Source: Pacificispira spongiicola (GTDB lineage: Bacteria > Pseudomonadota > Alphaproteobacteria > UBA8366 > Aestuariispiraceae). Taken from it: 64,000 nt of DNA. Made by a program: the position numbers and the translations under genes. The stretch is from positions 558,001 through 622,000 of the forward strand of contig NZ_JABBNT010000003.1 of the NCBI RefSeq assembly GCF_012926505.1, in the 5' to 3' direction. Under the pieces are notes generated by a model. The model saw only the letters and a program-made list of their open reading frames with translations. It was not told the DNA's origin and ran no database searches. This document shows, piece by piece, positions 17,775 through 26,058 of this stretch; position 1 is the first letter of the stretch; every line of letters starts with the position of its first letter.

Positions 17775-17872
17775 GCGGCTCTCGAAAAAGGCAAACCGCC
17801 GGGAACGGCGGGACGCAAAGTTACCGGCCCGAAAGCGATCCTCGCTGGGCAGCGGGACTACCGAGTAGCCGC
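17775..17872 (+). promoter_or_regulatory. Cyclic-di-GMP-I (GEMM) riboswitch
   Basis: All parts of the GEMM-I aptamer are visible. P1 is GCGGCT (17775-17780) paired with AGCCGC (17867-17872). Then come the conserved GGCAAACC, hairpin CCGCCG-GGAA-CGGCGG with a GNRA loop (17796-17811), GGGACGCAAAG, a second hairpin around GGCCCGAAAGCGA (GCCC/GGGC plus AGCGA/TCGCT), and GGCAGCGGGACTACCG. The base aligned with G20 of the Vibrio Vc2 aptamer is G (17790), which favours c-di-GMP over cGAMP. The ribosome-binding site GGAGAGG follows P1 at once and the ATG is at 17884, so control of translation start is likely. Confidence 0.93.
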
Positions 17873-17883
17873 CGGAGAGGGAT

Positions 17884-18423
17884 ATGAGCAGCCGATTCGT
17901 CCAGACCATACGCAACAACCGCCTGGCCGCCGTCGCGGCCATGCTGTTGGCCGCCGCGGTCCCGATCACGGTCCTGCCGATCCTGGGCTCCCTGATGGTC
18001 GATTTCATCGAAGTCGCCGACGGTGTCGAACAGGACAAGGCGGTCTGGGACGACAGCACGCCCGTTCGTCTGGTCACCCGCCCGCTGATCAATCACGCCG
18101 GACGGGCGAAAGACATGCTGGTCGCCGTGATCGACCTGCCGTCGGTGACGGCCGCCCATAAAATGTGTGGCCGGTCCCCGCATCTGAACGACGCCTTGCA
18201 AATATTCGCGGCGGAAAACCCGGAACGAACCGATGCATTGACCCGCGTGCCGGGCCGCGATCCGGAGCTGAAGGCGGCCCTGTCCGCGCGGTTTCCCGAA
18301 ATCCCGATCGATACCGTGCGCCTGACGGAACCGACGGCGTATAAGAAAATTTACCCGTTCCGCGACGTCTATGAATGCGTCGGGTTGGGCTACCGCCCCC
18401 TCGCGACCAAGTCTGAACAGTAG
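17884..18423 (+). CDS. Riboswitch-controlled membrane-anchored protein of unknown function
   Basis: 179 residues starting 11 bases after the c-di-GMP riboswitch. The N-terminus is short and basic (SSRFVQTIRNNR) followed by a hydrophobic segment about 13-38 (LAAVAAMLLAAAVPIT...), so it is anchored in or exported across the inner membrane. The remaining 140 residues are mixed alpha/beta with two Cys (HKMCGRS, YECVGLG) and I recognise no domain. It has no obvious c-di-GMP-binding motif itself. Control by the riboswitch implies a role in the sessile/motile switch, for example surface, adhesion or envelope function; this is inference. Confidence 0.85.
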   Translation: MSSRFVQTIRNNRLAAVAAMLLAAAVPITVLPILGSLMVDFIEVADGVEQDKAVWDDSTPVRLVTRPLINHAGRAKDMLVAVIDLPSVTAAHKMCGRSPHLNDALQIFAAENPERTDALTRVPGRDPELKAALSARFPEIPIDTVRLTEPTAYKKIYPFRDVYECVGLGYRPLATKSEQ

Positions 18424-18487
18424 ACAAGTTCCCTTTTTGTTTTATATACCGACAGGCACAGCCAATTCCTGCCGGAGCCCGATTTCC

Positions 18488-18973
18488 GTGTCCGACGCCG
18501 ATACCGATATTCCGCCCACCGTCTTCTCACCGACGGCAGCCCGGTTCGACACGCGCCCGGACGCGACACTGGCCGTGACGCGCGGCACGTTGCGGCTGAT
18601 GCGGGATATGGGCCTGGGCTGCATCACGGAAATGCCGCTGAACAATGGCCGCCGGGTCGATATTATCGGCTTCGATAAAAAGGGCGTCGCGACGATCGTG
18701 GAGGTCAAATCCTCCCTGGAAGACTTCACCGCCGATTCGAAATGGGAGGAATACCTGCCCTATTGCGACCGGTTCTTTTTCGCCGTGCCGATGGATTTCC
18801 CGGTGGAGGTCCTGCCCGGTTCGGTCGGGCTGATCCTGGCGGATGCCTATGGTGCGGCGGTGGAACGTCCGGCGGCGGAAGGCACGATGAACGGCAGCCG
18901 CCGCAAGGCATTGACCCTGAAATTCGCCCGTCTGGCGGCGGAACGCCTGTTGCGGCTGGCGGAAACGGTCTGA
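18488..18973 (+). CDS. mmcB: MmcB-family DNA repair protein
   Basis: 161 residues from a GTG. The central part GRRVDIIGFDKKG and ATIVEVKSSLEDF shows the D...ExK core of PD-(D/E)xK nuclease-like proteins, and YCDRFFFAVP follows. This matches MmcB (DUF1052), a damage-inducible alphaproteobacterial protein known from Caulobacter. It is typical for Alphaproteobacteria and supports the taxonomic placement. It is 64 bases from the riboswitch-controlled gene, so co-transcription is possible. Confidence 0.9.
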   Translation: MSDADTDIPPTVFSPTAARFDTRPDATLAVTRGTLRLMRDMGLGCITEMPLNNGRRVDIIGFDKKGVATIVEVKSSLEDFTADSKWEEYLPYCDRFFFAVPMDFPVEVLPGSVGLILADAYGAAVERPAAEGTMNGSRRKALTLKFARLAAERLLRLAETV

Positions 18974-18989
18974 TCCTCCGGTCCGGGGG

Positions 18990-19880
18990 CTATTCCCGTT
19001 TCGCTTCGCTGAGCAGCCAATCGGTGAAGGCCTTGATCTTGGGCCGTCCGGCGCGGTCCTTTGGGCAGACGATCCAATAGGCGTAGTCGCTGGGAATGGA
19101 AAAGCTGAACGGCTTCACCAGCAACCCCTGTTCCAAGGCATCGTGGGCGATGGCGCTGCGGCCCAGCGCGACGCCTTCCCCCGCAATGGCGGCCTGCAGA
19201 ACGAGGTTCGAATAATTGTAGCGCGGCCCCTTTTCCGGGTTCACGCCCGTCACATTCGCGGCGGTCAGCCAGACACGCCAATCGGTGCGGACATCGTCAT
19301 GCAGCAATGTGTGGTACTTCAGGTCTTCCGGTTTTTGCAGCGGATGGGTCGGATCGTTGTAAAGGCGCGGACTGCAAACGGGGAACACCTCCTCCGTCAT
19401 CAGGCGGATTTCGTGCAGGCCTTCATAGCCGCCGGTACCCCAGCGAATGGCCATGTCGATGTCTTCGGTATCGAAATCGGTCATCTCGTAATCGGCGGAC
19501 AGGCGGATATCGATCTGGGGGTGCAGGGCACGGAACCGGGCAAGGCGCGGCACCAACCAGGCGGAGGCGAATGACGGCAGGCAACTGACGGTCAGCGGGC
19601 CTTCCGCGTCGTAATGCCGAATGCGTTCCGCGACCTGACCGATCTGGATCAGCGCCGGGCGCACGGTGGCGGCGAAGATCTTTCCTTCCTCCGTCAGGGC
19701 CAGGGCGCGGTTCAAGCGGCGGAACAGCGTGACCCCCATCGCATCTTCCAACTGTTTGATTTGATGGCTGATTGCGGCTTGCGTGACGTGCAGTTCCTCC
19801 GCCGCTTCGGTGAAAGACAACAGCCGCGCGGCGGCCTCGAAGGCCGGTAGAGGTTTCAGCGGCGGTAATCGTTGGGCCAT
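18990..19880 (-). CDS. LysR-family regulator, GcvA type
   Basis: 296 residues. The N-terminal winged helix (LPAFEAAARLLSFTEAAEELHVTQAAISHQIKQLE in sequence) and the following RRLNRALALTEEG are characteristic of the GcvA subgroup, as are MAIRWGTGGYEGL and IAGEGVALGR in the effector domain. The target is not obvious. The gene divergent to it codes a DUF1127 protein 190 bases away. It is convergent with mmcB with only 16 bases between. Confidence 0.9.
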   Translation of the reverse strand: MAQRLPPLKPLPAFEAAARLLSFTEAAEELHVTQAAISHQIKQLEDAMGVTLFRRLNRALALTEEGKIFAATVRPALIQIGQVAERIRHYDAEGPLTVSCLPSFASAWLVPRLARFRALHPQIDIRLSADYEMTDFDTEDIDMAIRWGTGGYEGLHEIRLMTEEVFPVCSPRLYNDPTHPLQKPEDLKYHTLLHDDVRTDWRVWLTAANVTGVNPEKGPRYNYSNLVLQAAIAGEGVALGRSAIAHDALEQGLLVKPFSFSIPSDYAYWIVCPKDRAGRPKIKAFTDWLLSEAKRE

Positions 19881-20071
19881 GATCCGCGCCCTTCACATAA
19901 ATATTTCTAATTCGATGAATGAAAATATATCCTTTGTCGCAGTGCGGTAAAGCCCCTATTTCTCCCTTGTCAGGGCGATATGGCCCTGAAGCAGGTCCAG
20001 GGTCGCATTAAACGACCGGACTTGAAGCGCTGCAGCCGGATGAGCCGGCTGCATAAAGAGGAGTAAGGAAA

Positions 20072-20329
20072 ATGGCGAGCACAATGCAAATGCATGGGGC
20101 TGGCGGCCCGTTCATGCCGCTGGCTTCCCTCCTGGTAGACACGACGGCTTCGGCCCTCGACGGTATCCGTTCCCTGTCGCTGAACCCGATCGCCGCGCTG
20201 ATGCGGTTGCAGGGTCGCGCCGACGAACGCCGCCGTCTTGCCGAACTGGACGACCGCCTGCTGGCGGATATCGGCCTGGATCGCGTCACCGCGCAAGCGG
20301 AAGCCGACAAGCCGGTCTGGAAAGCGTAA
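20072..20329 (+). CDS. DUF1127 (YjiS-like) protein
   Basis: 85 residues starting after AAGGAG (AGGAGTAAGGAAA). The C-terminal half has the DUF1127 core: RRRLAELDDRLLADIGLDR. Such small proteins are abundant in Alphaproteobacteria, and some bind RNA and adjust phosphate or carbon metabolism. This one has an N-terminal extension of about 35 residues with no recognisable motif. A strong terminator follows 56 bases later. Confidence 0.9.
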   Translation: MASTMQMHGAGGPFMPLASLLVDTTASALDGIRSLSLNPIAALMRLQGRADERRRLAELDDRLLADIGLDRVTAQAEADKPVWKA

Positions 20330-20385
20330 TCGCTGCCAACCGACACCGGGCGCGGACGGGTACCCGCCCGCCCCGGTGAAGCCCG

Positions 20386-20413
20386 AAGCCCCTGCGATCG
20401 CTCGCGGGGGCTT
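20386..20413 (+). terminator. Rho-independent terminator after the DUF1127 gene
   Basis: An 11-bp stem AAGCCCCTGCG / CGCGGGGGCTT with one T-G pair and a 6-base loop, followed by TGTCATT. It stands between convergent genes and may act in both directions. Confidence 0.8.
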
Positions 20414-20451
20414 TGTCATTCCGGATTGATTTTACGGAAAAGGCAGGCGTC

Positions 20452-20781
20452 TTAGGCGTTCTGGCGGCTCAGCTTCGTGACGAATTCCGTCACCGTTTCC
20501 ACATGCTGCGGGAAGACGCAGGCCATGGAACAGCCGACGCGATCGTCCTCGATCCGGCGGACGGTCAGCTTTACCGGCATTTCGTATTGTTCTTCGGTAT
20601 CCTGCAGCACCAAGAAGCCGTCGATCGTCTGACCTTTCGACAGGGCATCGACATTTTCCGACCGGAAGCCCAGCCCGCTCGCGCTCAAGTCTTCCAGGGG
20701 CAGCGGTCTGTCGTCGATTTCGATAAATCCCGCCTTGAAGGGATACCGCGGTTCAGAGCGGGCTTCCGTAAAGCGCATCAA
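20452..20781 (-). CDS. Single-domain PilZ protein, probable c-di-GMP receptor
   Basis: 109 residues, about one PilZ domain. The N-terminal RSEPR gives the RxxxR motif and DLSASGLGF gives the DxSxxG motif, the two elements that hold c-di-GMP in PilZ domains. The remainder is a beta barrel (MPVKLTVRRIEDDRVGCSMA). With no fused output domain it probably acts on a partner protein. It is divergent from the unknown 388-residue gene at 21044. Start at 20781 or 20778. Confidence 0.85.
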   Translation of the reverse strand: MMRFTEARSEPRYPFKAGFIEIDDRPLPLEDLSASGLGFRSENVDALSKGQTIDGFLVLQDTEEQYEMPVKLTVRRIEDDRVGCSMACVFPQHVETVTEFVTKLSRQNA

Positions 20782-21043
20782 GACCTTCCCCGTTTACATC
20801 CGCACCGGCTATACCGTCACCCGAACATCGTGACACCGACTTAAGGTCCGGACCCGTCGCCGACCGCGAAACCGACCCGTTAACCATGCGGCGCGATTCT
20901 TAACGCCTCGCCCTTGTGCCAAGGCTCTTTGTCCCAATAGTATAGGGCGGGAGATCGGTCGGTGGAAACCCTGATCGACGGATGGAGTTTGTTCCGCGTT
21001 GTCTGCATGAAGATCGCGGCGTTCTTGGGGGGCGTCTGGCCGA

Positions 21044-22210
21044 ATGAATCGCCGGGCATTGAAAACACTTCTGCGGTCGGGGCGGTTCTTGTGTTTCGAT
21101 GCGCGCGCCGTCTATTTGAATCTGAAGGAAGCCCATGGCGACGAGGGCTTTCCGCGGGATAAGCTGTTCGACCTGTCGACGCTGAATCTGGGTATCTTTT
21201 TCAAGGAAGTGACGCTGGACGATGAGGGGGACGAGGTTCTCGTCTCCACCCGGGTCTATTTCCCCTATAACGATTCGGAGGTCGATCAGGGCGGAGAATC
21301 CACCCTGGCGGACCCGGATCGCATCGTGCGGGTCCTGGCGAAGCGCGGCGCGATCAAGGCCGATGAATCGCTGTCGACCCACGATCAGCGCGTGTTGGAT
21401 ATCCTGACCAAGGTCCCGACCTTCGACCCGTTCCTGTTGCTGTCGCAACGCCGGGAACTGGAGGTCGAACGATCCATTTCCCCGAACTATTTCGATATTA
21501 CGGAGGCGGATTGGATGCTGATCCGCCGTCCGGTGCTGGAAAAGATCGGCACCCTGGTGGCGAAGGCGAATGCCGGCGACGGGTTGGACGTCTATCAGGA
21601 ATATGTCGGCGACCGGCACAACGAGAAGGACGACCATCAGCGCATCATGACCGGCGCGGTGGTCGACGCCATCTGGCAGGGGGAGGAAACGCCGGGGTCG
21701 CGCAGCCTGATCCGCAGCTTCCGTCTGAACGAAAGCCAGACCAAACAATTCCTGTTCGCCTGGAAGGGCATCAATTATTACGAATTCCAATATGAGCGGC
21801 ATAAGCCGTTGTTCTATGAATTCTTCGAATGGCTGGGGTCGGAACGGTCGCTGCCGCGCGACCGGGAGGCGATGACGGAATCGGCGATGGATCGCTTCAT
21901 CTTCCGCCGTAACCGGGCAAAGGCGCTGATCCGGTCGACCCATTCGACGGTGATCCGGATCATCCAGAACTACAATCAGGCCTTCGATCAGTTGATTCAG
22001 AACGACGATCCGCGGCCGTTTCAGGCTTTCCTGCGGGATGCGCCGAAGAATTTTCTGACCGTCGGTCTGGCCATCGGCATTCTGGCACACACGGCCAATG
22101 CCTGGGACAACACGGCCAGCAACAAACGCAAGCCGATGCGCAGCGTCGATCTGGAACCGTTTTACGATTTCATCATCGCGATCAACGGGCAGGACTTTCA
22201 GTTCAGCTGA
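21044..22210 (+). CDS. Conserved-looking cytoplasmic protein of unknown function, 388 residues
   Basis: No signal peptide and no membrane segment. It is an acidic, mixed helical protein with aromatic-rich stretches such as AWKGINYYEFQYERHKPLFYEFFEWLG and a C-terminal helical part (STVIRIIQNYNQAFDQLI). I recognise no domain. Codon use is like its neighbours and the frame is long and uninterrupted, so the gene is real. Its start region shares a 260-base gap with the divergent PilZ gene, which may indicate a shared control region. Confidence 0.8.
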   Translation: MNRRALKTLLRSGRFLCFDARAVYLNLKEAHGDEGFPRDKLFDLSTLNLGIFFKEVTLDDEGDEVLVSTRVYFPYNDSEVDQGGESTLADPDRIVRVLAKRGAIKADESLSTHDQRVLDILTKVPTFDPFLLLSQRRELEVERSISPNYFDITEADWMLIRRPVLEKIGTLVAKANAGDGLDVYQEYVGDRHNEKDDHQRIMTGAVVDAIWQGEETPGSRSLIRSFRLNESQTKQFLFAWKGINYYEFQYERHKPLFYEFFEWLGSERSLPRDREAMTESAMDRFIFRRNRAKALIRSTHSTVIRIIQNYNQAFDQLIQNDDPRPFQAFLRDAPKNFLTVGLAIGILAHTANAWDNTASNKRKPMRSVDLEPFYDFIIAINGQDFQFS

Positions 22211-22240
22211 TCGTCCCGCCCGTCTCGCGGATGCGGGCGT

Positions 22241-23041
22241 CTATTGCGGTTTTTCCCCGATGAACAGCGCCCAGCCGATCCGGCCCTCCGCCGCCAATTC
22301 CGCCCCCCATTGCCACATCGCATAATTGTCCCGCAGCGTGTCCGGGTCGATTTCCGCCTCCAGGCGCGGGCGATCCGCATCGATGCGGCGGCACAGTTCC
22401 GCGAAGTGCCGGGCCATATGGGTCGTCCATTCCTGGGATCGAACGTTACCGAATCCAGCCTGACGCAACCCGGTCTCGAAACCCTCGCGGTCCCATAGAT
22501 CGTTGGATCCATGGCGGGCCACGATCCGGTCCCGGTCAGGCTGGGACAGGCGGTCCGGTTGGGTCGTCTGATCGGAAAACACGATCCGGCCCCCCGGCTT
22601 CAGGACCCGCAGGGCTTCCGCGAAGACGCGGGCCTTGTCCGTGGCATGGACGAGGCATTCCTGACTCCAATGCACGTCAAAATGGGCGTCCCGGAAGGGA
22701 AGGCTGTGAAAGTCCGCCATCGCGAACCGGATCGATCCCGTCGCGGCGAGGTCCGCGCTAAGGGACCGCGCGATGTCGGCTTGCCGCCAGGAATAGTTGG
22801 TGGCCGTAACGTGGCAGCCGATTTCACGGGCCAGAAATCGGGCCGTGGCCCCCCAGCCGCTGCCGACCTCCAGCACGGAATCACCGCGGCACAGCCCCGA
22901 TTCCCGGGCCATCCGGCATTTCGTGCCCAAGGTTGCCTGACCGATTTCCGTCACGTCGGTATCGAAAAGACCGAAATGGATACTGTCGCCCCAAGCATGG
23001 GAGAAAAGCCGATCCATGGACCTGTCGTCATAGCGCTTCAT
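22241..23041 (-). CDS. Class I SAM-dependent methyltransferase
   Basis: 266 residues from the ATG at 23041, which has AAAGGG upstream. The Rossmann SAM-binding motif is VLEVGSGWGATARFLA, followed by VTATNYSWRQADIA (motif II) and the FHSLPFRDAHFDVHWSQECLVH region. LRVLKPGGRIVFSDQT is motif III. The layout is like sarcosine/dimethylglycine or related small-molecule N-methyltransferases. The substrate cannot be decided. Divergent from the 229-residue gene at 23119. Confidence 0.88.
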   Translation of the reverse strand: MKRYDDRSMDRLFSHAWGDSIHFGLFDTDVTEIGQATLGTKCRMARESGLCRGDSVLEVGSGWGATARFLAREIGCHVTATNYSWRQADIARSLSADLAATGSIRFAMADFHSLPFRDAHFDVHWSQECLVHATDKARVFAEALRVLKPGGRIVFSDQTTQPDRLSQPDRDRIVARHGSNDLWDREGFETGLRQAGFGNVRSQEWTTHMARHFAELCRRIDADRPRLEAEIDPDTLRDNYAMWQWGAELAAEGRIGWALFIGEKPQ

Positions 23042-23118
23042 GTCTAACCCTTTTCTATAATAACAAGAGAGCGATCGGTTCTCTCCACTCTTTGGAATAA
23101 ACCACAAGGGGTGAAGAG

Positions 23119-23808
23119 ATGACATACGCGTTCGATGAACTGTCCGCCGCGAAATACGTGGCGCGACGGGTCGCCGCCGTTGAGGCGAAGGGAATCAGCT
23201 TAAGATTGCTAAATGATTTTGATCACCTTCGTCAGGTGGTCGGCGAAACGGCGGGGCGGGCGCCGCTGACGCCGATTTTCGACAATCGCGTGTCGGAGGT
23301 CGGACCGGACAATGCCTTCTGGCTGTTGGGAACGGGACCGGACGGTACGGTGCGACACCTTCAGGCCGTGAGAATGGACGACCTGATCCGCGAATCGTTG
23401 TCGGAATTCCTGAAACGACACGGACCGCAACTGATGTCGCCGCATATTCCCGGCAATCCCATGGCGTCGGATTATGCTGCCTGCCGATACACACGGGAAA
23501 TGCGGGGACGGATTTGTTATCACGGAGAGGTTTGGTTAAGCCCGGAAGGCGCGGTGCGCGGTCAGGGCCTGTCGGTCGACCTGCCGCGGATCGGTGTCGC
23601 CGTCGCCTTGCTGCGCTGGCGTCCGGACTTCATCTATGGGCTGGTCCATCCCGATCTGGTGTTGAAGGGAATTCCCGCGCGCTACGGCTATACCCATTTC
23701 CATCCGCATGGCATTCGGTGGCACAGGACGGACCAGCCGGGAACGCTGGATGAATATATCACCTGGATGACACGTCAGGATATGCAGGACATGATCGGCG
23801 CGGAATAA
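23119..23808 (+). CDS. Protein of unknown function, 229 residues
   Basis: Starts at ATG 23119 with AAGGGGTGAAGAG just before. No signal peptide or membrane helix. Segments such as AFWLLGTGPDGTVRHLQAVRMDDL and the YGYTHFHPHGIRWHR cluster of His residues near the C-terminus stand out. The latter could bind a metal, but I cannot assign a family. It lies between a methyltransferase and regB. The size and pattern faintly recall acyltransferase-like proteins, which I do not rate as evidence. Confidence 0.75.
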   Translation: MTYAFDELSAAKYVARRVAAVEAKGISLRLLNDFDHLRQVVGETAGRAPLTPIFDNRVSEVGPDNAFWLLGTGPDGTVRHLQAVRMDDLIRESLSEFLKRHGPQLMSPHIPGNPMASDYAACRYTREMRGRICYHGEVWLSPEGAVRGQGLSVDLPRIGVAVALLRWRPDFIYGLVHPDLVLKGIPARYGYTHFHPHGIRWHRTDQPGTLDEYITWMTRQDMQDMIGAE

Positions 23809-23918
23809 CGCATCCGCCCCGCCCAGCCCCGCCCCGCCCGGATGTAGCAGCGTATCGCTTGCCGGATCGGGGCGGGGCGTGCTGCATTACCGGCATCCGA
23901 TACGATCAGGAGCCGGAT

Positions 23919-25244
23919 ATGAAATATCTGCCGGATTTCGGCGGCGGTGCCGCGACCGAAATGCTGCAAGGGCGGACCTCGCGGACCGTCGGTCTCAGCC
24001 TGTCCAGCTTGATTCTCGTCCGGTGGATCGCGATGACGGGCCAGATGACGGCCTTGCTGGTGGTCGAATATGCGCTGGGTTTCGATGTCCGTATGCCGGA
24101 ATGCCTGATCGCGGTCGGGGCGCTGGCGGGGTCCAACCTGGCCTTGATGGCGACGCGCCGCCGCCGGTTGACGGCGATGCGCGCCACCTTCCTGATGGCC
24201 TTCGACATCCTGCAACTGGCCAGCCTGATCGGGCTGACCGGCGGTCTTCAGAATCCCTTCGCGCTGTTGATCCTGGCCCCGGTGACGGTCGCGGCGACGA
24301 TCCTGTCGCGGCAGGCGGCGGCGGGGCTGACCGTTCTGGCGATTGCGGCGGCGACCTTCGTCTCCTTCTATCATCTGCCGCTGCCCTGGGATGGCGGGGA
24401 ACTGCCCGCGCTCTATCGGCTGGGCATCTGGACGGCGCTGACCATGTCGATCGCCTTCATCGCCGCCTATGTCTGGACCGCGTCGGAAGACACGCGTCGC
24501 CTGGGCGCGGCCCTGTCCGAATCCGCCGCCGCCCTGGCGCGGGAGCGCGAAGTGTCGGCCCTGGGCACCTTGGCGGCGGCGGCGGCGCATGAATTGGGGT
24601 CGCCGCTGGCCACCATCGCGGTGGTCGCCAACGACCTGATGAAATCCGTGCCGAAGGACGATCCGATCCACGAGGATATCGAGCTTCTGAAACAACAGTC
24701 GGATCGGTGCCGCGATATCCTGGTCGGCCTGTCGCGTCAGCCGGGATCGGCCTCCGACGATCCGTTCGAAACCCTGCCCCTGTCCGATCTGGTGGACCTC
24801 GCGACGGACAAGCATGTGCCGGACGCGATCGATCTGGAGATCGAAATCGCGGAGGATTGCGACGGCCCGGAACCGATGGTCCGGCGCACCGCCGAATTCC
24901 TGCATGGATTGGGGAACTTCGCGTCCAATGCGGGGCAATTCGCGAAAACCAAGGTGACGATCCGCCTGCATTGGGATGCGCGGGAAGTCGTCGTGTCGGT
25001 GCGGGACGACGGGCCCGGCTTCACGCCCGCGATGATCCAGGTTCTGGGCGAACCCTATATGTCCACCCGGTCCGGCAAGGACGGCCATATGGGGCTGGGC
25101 GTCTTCATCGCATCGACTTTGCTGGAGCGGATCGGCGCGGAAACCGGCTTTCGCAACCGGGGCGGCGCGGAAATCCTGATCCGCTGGCCGCGTGAGCAAA
25201 TCGACGAGAATTTCCAACATAGCGCCGACGAAGACGACCGCTGA
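23919..25244 (+). CDS. regB: Redox-sensing histidine kinase RegB/PrrB
   Basis: 441 residues from the ATG at 23919 (AGGAG 8 bases upstream). Six hydrophobic segments fill the first 185 residues, including the quinone-associated GGLQNPFALLILAPV loop. The phosphoacceptor His is at about residue 224 in AAAAHELGSPLATI. The redox-active Cys is at about residue 264 in SDRCRDILVGL, both almost exactly where Rhodobacter RegB has them (H225, C265). The ATPase boxes follow: NFASNA, DDGPGF and MGLGVFIA. RegB senses quinone and thiol redox state and phosphorylates RegA. The partner is 72 bases downstream. Confidence 0.96.
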   Translation: MKYLPDFGGGAATEMLQGRTSRTVGLSLSSLILVRWIAMTGQMTALLVVEYALGFDVRMPECLIAVGALAGSNLALMATRRRRLTAMRATFLMAFDILQLASLIGLTGGLQNPFALLILAPVTVAATILSRQAAAGLTVLAIAAATFVSFYHLPLPWDGGELPALYRLGIWTALTMSIAFIAAYVWTASEDTRRLGAALSESAAALAREREVSALGTLAAAAAHELGSPLATIAVVANDLMKSVPKDDPIHEDIELLKQQSDRCRDILVGLSRQPGSASDDPFETLPLSDLVDLATDKHVPDAIDLEIEIAEDCDGPEPMVRRTAEFLHGLGNFASNAGQFAKTKVTIRLHWDAREVVVSVRDDGPGFTPAMIQVLGEPYMSTRSGKDGHMGLGVFIASTLLERIGAETGFRNRGGAEILIRWPREQIDENFQHSADEDDR

Positions 25245-25316
25245 TCCAACGGAAGGTTGGAAGGTCCGGTTCCGACGCTATAATCGAGTTCAAGAATGTG
25301 ATGGAGATAGAAGAAG

Positions 25317-25871
25317 ATGGTCGAACCGTTGCCGTCCCATATCCGTGACCGGTCGCTGTTGGTGGTCGATGACGACGCGCCTTTGCGCAACCGGCTGGTC
25401 CGTGCCCTGGAACAGCGCGGGTTTCAGGCCACCGGCGCCGCCGGGGTGACGGAAGGGCTGGAAGCGGCGTCCGAACGCCCGCCCGCCTTCGCCGTCGTCG
25501 ATATGCGGCTGGAGGACGGAAACGGCCTGGACGTGGTGGAGGCACTGCGCGACGCGCGGCCCGATATCAAGATCGTCATGCTGACCGGCTACGGCAATAT
25601 CGCCAGCGCGGTGACGGCGGTGAAGAAAGGGGCCATCGACTATTTGGCCAAACCCGCCGATGCGGACCAGATCGTCGCCGCCCTGTTGGAGGACGACCGC
25701 CCCCTGCCGCCGCCGCCGGAAGACCCGATGTCCGCCGACCGCGTGCGCTGGGAACACATTCAGCGCGTCTTCGAACAGTGCAACCGCAACGTCTCCGAAA
25801 CCGCGCGGCGTTTGAAAATGCACCGCCGGACCCTGCAGCGGATTTTGAACAAGCACGCCCCGCGCGGATAA
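25317..25871 (+). CDS. regA: Redox response regulator RegA/PrrA/ActR
   Basis: 184 residues, the usual RegA size. The receiver domain has the acidic pair VVDDDAP, the phosphorylated Asp about residue 62 in VVDMRLEDG, the Thr in MLTGYG and Lys in LAKPAD. A proline linker (PLPPPPED) leads to the Fis-type helix-turn-helix NVSETARRLKMHRRTLQRIL. It controls respiratory, carbon-fixation and nitrogen genes in response to oxygen in related bacteria. The gene forms an operon with regB. Confidence 0.96.
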   Translation: MVEPLPSHIRDRSLLVVDDDAPLRNRLVRALEQRGFQATGAAGVTEGLEAASERPPAFAVVDMRLEDGNGLDVVEALRDARPDIKIVMLTGYGNIASAVTAVKKGAIDYLAKPADADQIVAALLEDDRPLPPPPEDPMSADRVRWEHIQRVFEQCNRNVSETARRLKMHRRTLQRILNKHAPRG

Positions 25872-25922
25872 ACACTTACCTACTTAAAACGTTAGTTTCA
25901 CTCGGGCGTATTCGCATTTGTG

Positions 25923-25944
25923 TATGCGCATGATATGCGCATGA
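25923..25944. repeat. Tandem 11-bp repeat containing ATGCGCAT palindromes
   Basis: TATGCGCATGA occurs twice in direct succession (25923-25933, 25934-25944), and each unit contains the palindrome ATGCGCAT. It lies just upstream of a TTGACG box, so it looks like a two-site operator for the islet that follows. Confidence 0.6.
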
Positions 25945-25948
25945 TATA

Positions 25949-25978
25949 TTGACGTGATGTGCTGGTTTGTGGCATGTT
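25949..25978 (+). promoter_or_regulatory. Possible promoter of the 26-kb islet
   Basis: TTGACG (25949-25954) is followed after 18 bases by CATGTT (25973-25978). The -10 is poor, but the position directly after the tandem palindromes fits a regulated promoter. Confidence 0.4.
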
Positions 25979-26040
25979 GCATAAGTCCAGAAGTTGGGCA
26001 ATCAAACTCAATACGCCTTTCGCTGCGCGTATGATTCACC

Positions 26041-26054
26041 AGAAAGGAGGTGAT
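26041..26054 (+). promoter_or_regulatory. Extended Shine-Dalgarno sequence, complementary to the 16S rRNA tail
   Basis: AGAAAGGAGGTGAT is complementary over 14 bases to the usual 3' end of bacterial 16S rRNA (ATCACCTCCTTTCT). It stands 4 bases before the ATG at 26059. Such a long match is rare and points to very strong, or deliberately sticky, ribosome loading. Confidence 0.8.
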
Positions 26055-26058
26055 TTTA

